DNA of 64,000 bases from Sipunculus nudus (Eukaryota > Annelida > Sipuncula > Golfingiida > Sipunculidae), in NCBI GenBank assembly GCA_026874595.1, contig CM049308.1, positions 39,416,527 to 39,480,526 of the forward strand, read 5' to 3'. The notes beneath the pieces were generated by a model. It searched no databases, was not told where the DNA came from, and saw only the letters and a list, made by a program, of their open reading frames with translations. The position numbers and the translations under genes were made by a program. Positions within the stretch are counted from its first letter, which is position 1, and each line of letters begins with the position of its first letter. Shown here piece after piece: positions 43,501 through 55,500 of the stretch.

Positions 43501-46500
43501 ATGACAAGCTGTTGGCATGGAGTTCTGTTTACTGTCAGTATCCCTGTATAAGTTATAATGTGTTTTCACTGAAACTGGTGTGCTTGTTGCCTGTTTTATT
43601 TTGTTCAATGAACCCACAGCCTTTTTCTGAAAATCAACCACCGAATCACCAGCCCTAAGCAATAAATCATCTTCAACATCATATTCTGGTAACAAAGATA
43701 TATCACAGTCAAGAATAATTTTATTACTTTTAGTACTTTCTGTATTGTCCTGCCCATGTTGTAGCTGCTTTTTGCTTTGTTCTATTACTGTTTCTTCACT
43801 TGGTTCTTTTTCATTTACAGCTGGCTCGTGTTTATGCAGTAACGAGGGCGAGTCTCTGTCACTGCTACCTGGAGACAATAAAGAGAAATCATCCACCTCG
43901 TTTATTGTAGCAAGAACTCTGGTTTCTTCTTGTTTTTCAGATTTGTTCACAGTAGGTCCTTTTGTTGAAGCTCCACTGAGTCTAAAGAAACTTGTACTTT
44001 GCTGCTGAGGACTGGGTGGTATCTCCATATCATCATCAAAATCATCAAAATCAAAGCACAGATCAAAAACTGGGGCTTCTTCACCAGAAACCTTATCATA
44101 TTGTCTACTTGTTTTTGTACTCCTGTCATCTAACAATGAGGTAGTTGGAACATGACTTTCTTCAGTTTTCTCTACAGGTTCAACATGACATTTTTCAGTT
44201 TTCTCTACTGGTTCAACAATAGCTTGAGGTTTAACACTCTCTTTTCTTTCAACGGAGTAGTGTTCTTTCTCAGCATCAACTACATCCTGTACATTTACAT
44301 CAAATGGTTCACTGTAGGTTCCTTCCTGGTCTGTTATATCCCTATTGCAAGGATTTGTTTCTCCTGATGGATGCTGCTTAACACACGGACTAAATGAAAG
44401 AGAGTCATGGGTCAGCGCAAATGCTTCAGAAAATGTAATTTGTGAGTGATCATCATCTAATTTGTGATCTGTCACTGATTTGCTTTGTGGAGTTAAACTG
44501 ATTTTCCTTCCAGGGCTGAGGGCACATAAAAGTGAGTCATCCTTGCTGTGGTCAAAATACGAGTCTTCCTTGTTATTAACTTTTCTATGATACACACTGT
44601 GTGGGACATACTTCTGACCAGCTGGAGACACAGCATTAGTAAGCAAAACCTCAGGGACGATAGGTTTCTCTGATTTTTCAGACACATTTCTATGACCCAC
44701 ATTACTGATCTTAGCATATGATGCAAATGGTTTTACAACACAGACTTGTGACTTGAAAACAGGAGAGCTGAAAGGCACAGTGCTAGAGCCATCAGTAGGA
44801 CTTGCTTCATTTCTAATCTTTGATGGAGTAATAGTTGTAGATTCATCTGAATTCACACTCATGGAACCATCTGATTTCATGTTCACATTGTCTGTAGCAG
44901 AAGAAGAATTATTTAAAACAAACAGACTATTTGAAACAATTTTTGGTGATGCTTCAATTTGTTCAAGCTCCTGGTCTGAAATTATTCCTTCTTCAATGTT
45001 CAAATTTTCATTCAAACCACCAGATATACTTATGTCAAGTTTATCCAATTCAGACTCACAATATTCCTCCAATTCAGACTTACCAAGTGTTTCTAATTCA
45101 GATATGGCACATTTTTCCAATTCTGACTCACTGGAAGTGCCTAAAATTGGCGGTCCCAAAGGTGGATTTAAAACACTTGTATTCTCTTTTCCTTGCCATT
45201 CATTCACCAAAGAGTCCAGCTCTGTGTCTGAGATTGGGGACAGTTGTTCCCTCTCCTTTAAATATTTCAGTGTTGCTTCAACCTGACCTTCAAGAAGGGG
45301 TGGTGGCCTTCTTGGCTTTTCTGTTTCATGACATGTATCACCAATAAACGTGAAGCATCCCACTGGTGTAAACACTGGGAACAGCTCTGCCAGTTTCCTC
45401 TTGGATTCACTGTCCTCCATTGCTGTTTCTGAAGAAGTCACATTCTTGATACGGGCAGGCATCGCCATTTCATCCCTCGTCCGATAATTATTTTCATCAC
45501 TAAATTCTTGATGTGATGATACTGATATTACATCATCATTCCATACTTCTTCTTGTAGTGCGGGTAAATGTTTCAGTTCAACATTGCTAATTTTCCCATA
45601 ATCCTCACTGGATCCTTTTCTGGCTGCTACAACATTTGTACTTGTATTGACAGGCTCAAAATCAGCTGCATCTTCTGTGAAAGAATCATCAAGGTTAAGA
45701 CTTATTTCCAACAATGTTGTACTCTTCCTCACACAGTTCACAAAATTATCCTTCAGTTTTTGTTTTACACTATCTTTAATCTTTAGTTTAGTAAAGGTAT
45801 CTTCACCAATTGCACCAGGCCCTAGTTTTTCATCATGTTCATTACACATATCTACATCTATTGTACAATTCTTTAAATTACTTGGGTCCTTTCTCCCATT
45901 CTGCTTATCTTCAACATCCACTAGGGGTTTCTCGAGAGGAGAAGAGGGACAACTACTGATCAAAGCCAGCTCATTTGGCTTTACATCACTTATTAAATCT
46001 CCTGTCTTTTCCGTCCCAAGTTCCTTCCTGGTTGTTCCAACATTGAACTCTGGGAGATCATCCTCACTACTGGCATCACTTATCAACTGTACATTGAGGT
46101 TCATCAACTCCTCACTCCGACGAACCCTCTTTCTGTTTTTCCTTTGCATGTCTCCCTTTTCAGATTTTCTCTCTGCTGCAGAACCTGGTTCACTCGGCAC
46201 ACAATATTTGGCAATACCTTTGTTTTGTTTCTCTGGCTTTATGACATCACTGTCAACAAGGTAAGTCTGCATCTCCATGTGGTAGCTCTCCCCATCGTCA
46301 TCAACTGCAGCTACAATGAAATATGGATATATGATATACAGTGAAACCTCGTTGTGTTGAAGTTGAAGGGACCTTATGAAAACTTCGACACATCCAAGGT
46401 TCAACACAAGCGGGTTGTATTTGGTTATAATTTAACTAGAGTTGTCCGGAATATCAAGTCTATGACTTCCACATAAGTGGGGTATTCGACTTAAGCGAGT

Positions 46501-49500
46501 TCGACACAACAAAGTTTCACTGTATTTGCTTAAATTACTCACTGTCCTGTTCATATAAGTTAAGAAACCTGACACATACATAAACATAAAGCATGGCTTA
46601 TCTGGAGCAGATGGCGAGGACACTTCAGCACTTTGATATACAGATAAAAGTATGTTTTAAGTGTTTCAGAGAGACTTAGCTGTACCACTTTCAGTTTTAC
46701 ACAGATTCCACAAAAATAAATAAACTCTGTACACTGATAATGACAATATGACAAAGTATGCTGCAGAATGAAATAAACAACTGAAAGAAATATGAAAGAT
46801 ATTTGACTGAGTAAAGCTCAGTGACAGTTGCACTGTGACAATTGGTTACCTTGAAGCTCCATGAACTCCATCAATTCCACCAGCTGTTTTGACTGTACTG
46901 AATGTCCTATTCTGAAGGAAGGCTGCAGTCGATTCTGCCATGCTGTCCAGTCACTTAATGACAGGGTTAGGCCACTCAGCCTTCTTGGCTGTAAAAAAAT
47001 TGCATTCCTTTGATTTCATATTCAGTAAAACAAATGACTGCAGGCAGAAGTGGTAAAATTCACATAACTTGGCTTATTCTAAGATCTAACTTCCAGAGAT
47101 AATCCCTTGGATTTTTTATAAAATTATTAAGTGTTGATCTCATTTAGCACAGGTTTTCCGCTTTGTTTGTATCCATGTGGTTATAATATGTAGGGGCCTG
47201 CTAAAATATGGTAATGGTAATCCAAACATGTACAACAAGCAAATATGGCAGCAAATCAGTCAAACCAGTTTTTTAAATGACAAAAGATTGCTTAGTTTAT
47301 AATCTCACAACTAAAATCTAATGACCACTGACCACACGTGAAGTAAACCATATATCCTTTTTTATTGCTTGTCAATCAGGGAACATGTAGCATGTTACTA
47401 ACTGTTTGTAGATAAAGAAACTGATACATTAATCACTGAGGCATTAAAAGAACCTTTCTTGGCAGGAATTACCTACAGCTTATAGCTGGAGATACCACAA
47501 ATTGCTCATACAGGAATTAAATGAAAAGTAAGAACCCTACACCTCAGCATATGGATGTCTGGTTTAAAGTGTTACTAAAGTACTGGCTGGTAGTAATCTG
47601 GTCAAATAACCTCAGACTAAATTACACACTGAACTGAGGAACCTTGTAGAGGAAAACTTCTAATGTTAATCAATTCAACAATGTATTCACCTTGTTCCCA
47701 TCCAGTGACAGGATCTGGGATGGTGCAAGTTTCTTGACATCCTTTTCTGGCAGCTTGAAGTGATCATTCCAGTACTGTACCTCTTCTACACTTAACATGC
47801 CATCTTCTACAGGTGGTTTCTTGTCTATAGTAAACATTATTACAAAGGTATCTGTAAAGACTTAATATGCATTTTCATTTAGCTGTAAATCTAATCCAAA
47901 TCATATCATATCTGACTTTTTAAGACTTGACGGTTTCCATGTTTACCTGTGACTGTGCTCCTTATGCCAGACTGCATCAATATGGATTTGCAGAGAGCAA
48001 AAAATGACCACACTTCCTGGCAAAGCCCTGTTATCAGGTGCACTTTAAATATATTACAATAACTAGGAATAGCTGTTTGTTCATACCAAGGGTACAATTA
48101 TCATGCAATGTTGGGACAGGGACTTCAACCCCCCCCCCCCCCCCAAACCAACCAAACTTTTACAAAAGGGACAATCCCCATTCACTCACAAAAACACAGG
48201 CCATTGCAGGAGAGTATATACTATATTTAAACTCTGACCTCACCCCCCCCCCTCATCAGTAACCCTTGCATACATTAATTAATGGCATTCCACAGTTTCA
48301 TGGATATTTGTGATTCAGGTCATATTATCACTCATTGTGATACTTCAGTCATTTTTGAAAACAAATCTTTAATATTTGATGAACTGTGACACATTATTGT
48401 TAAAAGTAATATATTTATTGAAAAGTGGGCCTATTTTTATTGCAAATGACATTTAATTGATTGGCAATATGTAGGGGGGATATAACAAGGTATGTCCCTA
48501 CCACTCCAGTGATGAGACATAATCCTTAATCTCACCACTCCAGTGCTGGAGTAATTTAACAACCATGTCCAATAGAATAGATGGAAGGGATTTCTGTAAA
48601 ACTCAATGTAAATGGAACACTTAGGGTGTCAGGCATGCTAAACACAAGACGATAGTAAGGACAATTACATTAGCACACAGACTGAATAGCTGTAGATCTG
48701 GGTCTCTGACTGTTCCAACTATTTATATGACTATTCATCCTTGTTGCAAATATTTGCTGTACTAACACTCTTTTTGCACCTTGTTCCACATGAACCGTGA
48801 TACATTGTAAAAACCAATAAATTTATCATTTCTAACATACAGTGGAACCTTTCTTAAAGACTACCTATCTACCGTAAAAGTTGTTGCAGAAGTCGCATCC
48901 TTATTACAAGTCACACCCTGACTTTTAAAGTCCCCCTGGGGAATAGCCGTTCAAGTTTAGTTTCAGGAAAAGTCCATAATATAGGTCGCACCCAGACTTC
49001 AGAGGCGTCCAAACCACCTGATACTTTTGGAATTGAAGTATCATTCCTTGCGGTGCAAGACTACAACCAACGTCCCCGCAGTACTTATGTGGTTTATAAA
49101 CTAGATAAACCATTTAAACATATAATAAATTTTTGACAGCTTTAATACAATGCTTATATTTAAGGAAAAACAGAATCATAACATATAAAGTTGGGGTTCA
49201 ATTGTCAGGTAAGATTTGTACAGTGCCAGAGTCAGCTGCGTAGGATAACATTTTGCGCTGTGAAATGTCATTATTGACGTTTCGTACTACCTTAAGTAAC
49301 ATTAGAGTGAAAATATCAAGTTAAATGACTGTATTAATAAATTAACAAGTGACCCATGGGTCATGACGCTCAGCTGACTGGGAAAAGATTCGCAAAAGGA
49401 AATTTTATCACCAGAATGGTAGTATATACCCATTCAACTGAAGCATCAAACAGATAAACCAACAGGCCAAGATTTAGTCTGTATTTATATATCTCAATAA

Positions 49501-52500
49501 TAGAGAAAAATGTGTAAACTTTTAAAACTAGAATACGGGTAACCGACAAGTGACTACATGTATCTGCCAAAATCGGATAGTGAGGCATGGATTGAGTGGC
49601 AAGGGGAAATAGAGTGAGGTATGTTGCATATTAGCATGGATGGTTGCAGCCTAAATGTGTATGTAGGTTGTGCCACCTACCACAAATCCAGAAATCTGTC
49701 CAAGTTGTATACACCTGCAAAATTTTAGGCAGAAAAGTCAAACCACTACATGTATATGAGCGATTTTTGCCCATGGCAGACAAACACTGTGCAAAAATCT
49801 TTGCAGGTAACCCCTCCAGTTTTGTGTATGATAAAGACCTATGTGAGATCTAAACACATGCACAATTTTGGCCCAATCGGTCAAATGGTTCCTGAGATAT
49901 GAGCTTGGATGTGTCCAGCGTTAACTAGAATGTAGGTGGCGCCACCTGTCATAAAATCAAGAAAGCTGTCCACTATGTATAAACCTGCAAAATTTTAGGC
50001 AGTTATGTCGAACCACTACAGAGATATGAGTAATTTTAGGCCACGGCAGACTAACAGACAGACGCTGTGCAAACATTGTTACAGGTGGCGCCACCATTTT
50101 TTGTGTATGTTACAGAGCTATCAAAGGGCTACATTTGTATAAATTTTATTTCCTGATCGGTCAAACGGTTCCCGAGATATAAGCTTGGATGTCATCATCG
50201 TGAACGTGAACGTAGGTGGCGCCACCTGTCATAAAATCAAGAAAGCTATCCTGGATGTATACACATGACGAATTTCAGGTGAATTAGTCAATTCACTGCA
50301 GAGATATGAGTGATTTTAACCCAAGGCAGATGAACAGATGGACACTGTGCAAACATGGTTACAGGTGGCGCCACCATTTTTTGTGTATGTTATAGAGCAA
50401 TCCAAGGGCTACATTTGTATCAATTTTATTTCCTGATCGGTCAAACGGTTCCCGAGATATGAGGGTTTATGAGTGGAAACAGACCCACAAATGGACACTG
50501 GATAGAGAGGAAAGGTCAGAGGTCAATGCAAATTGGTTAGGCACCAGTTCACATGTGACCCGATAATAGGTGTAAGTTTGGGAAAAATCGGTCCATTAGT
50601 CTCCGAGGAGCTCTCTGGAAACGAACGCCGCCCGGCGGAGGAACTCGGTCAAAAACATAGTATCCGCAAAACTTCGTTTTGGCGGATACAAAAATACAGG
50701 TGGCTCCACCAGTCTGCAGAAACTAATAAAAACACTTAATGGTCAATATCCATGCAAAAAATCATGGTGATCTCTGCATTAGTTGTTCAGATACTTCAGT
50801 TTTTGTATCAAATTGTCCATTATTCTAAGGGATACTTCGGAGTCCTATAGCTTGAAGGATATGGGTAACAGAGACCTAATTTCAAGTTTCCACAGGCACC
50901 TTTCATGGGCCTCCTTGCATGACAAGAATGAAGATTCTAGGTCCAGTTGTTGCGATTTGTACCCTGTTGACAGATAACCACATCTTTAAAGGTCTCAAAA
51001 AAAAGAAAAAAATTCGTAAAAATTTTTAAAAAAAATAGAGGTGGCACACCCAGTCTGCAGAAACTGATGGAACAGCTCATGATCAATATGTATGCCGAAA
51101 ATCATGACCATCAGTGTTGTAGTTATTGAAATACTGCAGTTTTTGTATCAAATTTTCCATTATTCATGGGGGGGGGGGGTATTTTGGACCCATACAGCTT
51201 AAAGAATATGGGTAACAGAGACCTAATTTCAAGTTTCCATGGAGACTTTTCATGGGTCTCCCTGTGTGTCAAGAATGAAGATTCTTGGTCCAGTTTTTAT
51301 GATTTGTGCCCTGTTAACAGATGTTCATATCTTTAAAGGTCTCAAAAATACAGAAAAAATTCATAAAAAAAAACGAACAAATACAGGTGGTGCCACCAGT
51401 CTGCAGAAACTTATGAAACACTCCATGATCAATATCCATGCAAACAATTATGGTTATCTCTGCATTAGTTGTTCAGATACTTTAGCTTTTGTATCAAATT
51501 TTCCATTATTCTGAGCTGTACTTTGGAGTGCCATAGCTCAAAGGATATGGGTAACAGAGACCAAATTTCAGGTTTCCATGGAGACTTATCATGGGTCTCC
51601 CTGTGTGTCAAGAACGAAGATTCTAGGTCCAGTCGTTACGATTTGTACCCTGTTGACAGATAACTACATCCTTAAAGGTCTCAAAAATGGAGAAAACAAT
51701 TCGTGAACATTGAAAAATACAGGTGGCGCCACCAGTCTGCACAAACTGCTGAAACATCTCATGATCAATATGTATGTCGAAAATCATGACCATCAGTGAT
51801 GTAGTTAATGAGATATTGAAGTTTTTGTATGAAATTTTTGACTATTCTGGGGGGTAATTTTGGGCCCCATAGCTCGAAGGATATGGGTAACAGAGACCTA
51901 ATTTCTGGTTTCCATGGAGACTTTTCATAGGTCTCTCAGTGTGTCGAAAATGAAGATTCTAGGTCCAGTCGTTTCGATTTGTGCCACGCTAACAGATGAC
52001 AGCATCCTCAAAGGTCTCAAAAATAGAGGAAAAAATCGTAAAAAATCAAACAGTACAGGTGGCGCCACCAGTCTGCAGGAACTGATCGAACATCTCATGA
52101 TCAATATGTATGCCAAAAATGAAGACCATCAGTGATGTAGTTATTGAGATATTGAAGTTTTTGTATGAAATTTTTTACTATTCTGGGGGGTACTTTGGGG
52201 CCCGATAGCTCAAAGGATATGGGTAACAGAGACCTAATTTCTGGTTTCCAAGGAGATTTTTAATGGACCTCTCAGTGTGTCAAGAATTAAGATTCTAAGT
52301 CCAGTCTTTATGATTTGTGCCTTGTTAACAGATGTTCACATTTTTAAAGGTCTCAAAAATAGAGAAAAAAATTCGTAAAAAATCGAAAAATACAGGTGGC
52401 GCCACCAGTCTGCAGGAAGTGATGTAACATCTCATGATCAATATGTATGCCAAAAATCATGACCATCAGTCAAGTAGTTAATGAGATATTGAAGTTTTTG

Positions 52501-55500
52501 TATGAAATTTTTGACTTTTCTGGGGGGTACTTTGGGGCCACATAGCTCGAAGGATATGGGTAACAGAGACCTAATTTCTGGTTTCCAAGGAGATTTTTTA
52601 TGGACCTCTCAGAATCCCAAGTTACAAGGTTCTAGGTCCAGCGGTTACGATTTGTGCCTGGTTAACGGACGGACAGACGGACAGACGGACGACGGACAAA
52701 GAGTGATCGCTATAGCTCAGATGACTTTCAGTCAGCTGAGCTAAAAATGTCTGAGGAAAATTATTATCACAATCAAGATCGTCAAAAGTAGGATCGATTC
52801 ATTAGACTATGATTAGTTGGCGCAAGCGTGACGAGTCCCCATCCGTGGCATTCGGCATGATTTTAACTGACTAAAGACAACTGAAGGATGGAAAGAATAA
52901 TGTAGTTTGAATTTATTCACCTAATAACCCTTGAATTAATTGTTGCAACTTACCATCAAGGCGTGGCACATGCATGGTATTACTGAAATCATGGAAATAT
53001 GTCAGTCAACAAGGGGATAATGAACGCTTTATTGACCGGTGAGTTAATGTAAAATAAACATAATTGAATTCACGGGTATTATATTTACTGAGACTAATGA
53101 TTTTTCCTTTGATAATATCTGGAAACCCAAAATTTCCATCGTTATCAGTGATTATATTCAAATGGCTTGTATGTATGGCAAACTCGGCCGTGTTGAACCA
53201 GATCCGTCATGACACAAAACACGATGCCGGTTCCCGTGGAATTCAGGTGGGTATGTGGCATTTTTAAGTAAATAAAATATAAACCTGTATGGTGTTTGTT
53301 ATTTCATTGTATTGATTTAAGTGCCTTCATTAAAAACAAGGGACCTATGGGTCACTGTGCTCAGCTGACGTTAACCTTGAAGGTAAAAATCTAAAATAAT
53401 ATCAAATGGAGATAAAGTGTAAGAGGAAGAAGTAATAAAGGCCATGGTTGGTTTATATGATTGGTTTGTATTGATGAGCAAGAAATTGTTGCAAATAATA
53501 TTTTGTGACCTGACCATGTGTTTCCTAATGTTGAAACTGAAGCATGTGAGCAGTTTGTGAACAAATGATCTGTACAATTACCATGATCATTAGTTGGCTT
53601 TTCGATTAACTGTTGACATTTTAGTAGTTTAAACATTTGTTCAATCGAATCTTTTTTTTGTATAATATTTATTATTAAATATATTTTTTTTTTTTATGAA
53701 ATGTATACAATTGAAATATAACTAATTAACAACATAAAACATGGCAAACAAAGCCTGATCTCAAATTCTGCTGATGCAGGAAAATAATGAACAAATGTTT
53801 GTAATAAATCCTCATTTTTTTATCACATCAATTTTTTTTTAATTTAAGTTTATATTTCTATACATTTTCAATATAACATATATATCTGAATATAAAAGTT
53901 GATTCATAATTCTCAATTGCATCATCATATATCTCAATCTTGTCAGATAACACCACATCATGCATACAAATGTTTATTTATTTTTTTCCACAAAAATATA
54001 TCTTTTAAATCTGCAAAACAATAAATATCTAAAAAAAATACTTGACTTAGATTTCACAATTTTTAATTGTGTCTTTATTTATCCATAATGTGCTTCATAT
54101 TTTATCATAATTTAAGCATACTGATGGATTCCATTATGATTGGTAAAATGATTTAAAAGAAAAATGATTTCTTTAAAAATGCTACATTACACAACATTGC
54201 ATCTTCTGGATTACACCTTGAATTACTTTTTCAAGGAAAGTTTTTGCATATCAGAGTGGAAACAGCATTACAATTAAGGAGATACAGTGAAAACAATAAC
54301 AATACTGCATAACACTTGGTGGGTTGGGTTTGCCGGGGGGGGGGGGTGATATTGGGGTGGTGATATGAGAATAACTGTACACCTGTCACAGCAGGAGATC
54401 TCCCCCAGTGACTGTAACAAATCAGAAACCCTGGCATAGCTGACTTCCAGTGACCTGGAGTGGGACCCTGCATCTGTAACCTCTAATCAAAGCAAATGAC
54501 TACAATAGAGCCTCAAGAAAAAAATCAATAACTACCTTAATTTTCAAGCTTTTATTTCCAAATTTCAGATTTAAACAAATTAAATATTTATGTTTACATG
54601 CTGTGAAAATTAAATCAATGGTACTTACAGGAAAAAAACGTGCCATGGTCAAAGTTGGGCAAAATTTAAGGTACTGATTTTATTTTTATGCTAATTACTT
54701 AAAAAATTTACAAAATTCAGATCTAATTTTGGATAAGCAATTGAATCTTAATTAAACATAGTTATATACTTGGGAAAATAGACTCTAGTTTCAAAATTTT
54801 TCATGTTAAGTGAGTAAATATTTTTCCTGATTTTTTACAAAGTCCATTATGTTTGGGCCCATAACTTGAAGAATTTATACTTAACAGACTTAATTTCTGG
54901 CATGTACATAGGAACTATATGGAAGAATATTTATGGTAAATATGAGGAAAAACAGATGAGTGGTTTTGATATTAGGCAGTCCTGAAGTGTGAAAATAGGA
55001 TTTTAATCAAAAATTGAGGTTTTTCCTTAATTTCTCAAAGGAACGAAGTCGCAAAGACCCAGTTTTCGGCTTGGTAGGAGATCTTGGGGACATCTAACAT
55101 TATGCTGAATTTTGGATTCCTAGGTCTTACGGTTTCAAAACGTGCCACATCTACGGACGGACGGACGGACGGACGGACAGACGGACGGACGACGGACAAT
55201 GGACCACGACTATAGCTCAGATGACTTATAGTCAGCTGAGCTAAAAATCACAAATACGTCAACGCACGATTGACCGTAATGCATGCGTGCCGCCATATTG
55301 TTGACCGGGCATACGATCATCCTGAAAGAGACACGACCGGGTAACACACGAAGCAAATCGTATATTTGCAGCTCACGTGAAACGTTATTACATTGTTATC
55401 CAATAAGCTTGTAAACCACGAGATGGTGAGTGACCCGATGGTTCTTAATATGGGAGTTTATAACTGTGGATATCAGTCACAGCAGTCTTAGTTGACCTGG

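Noticed and set aside
45647-46264. 205-codon open frame on the plus strand across the large FANCM exon
   Set aside because: It is the antisense shadow of exon w7. Its Ser/Phe/Leu-rich product mirrors the acidic coding strand. Likewise 44,753-45,347 and 30,481-30,939.
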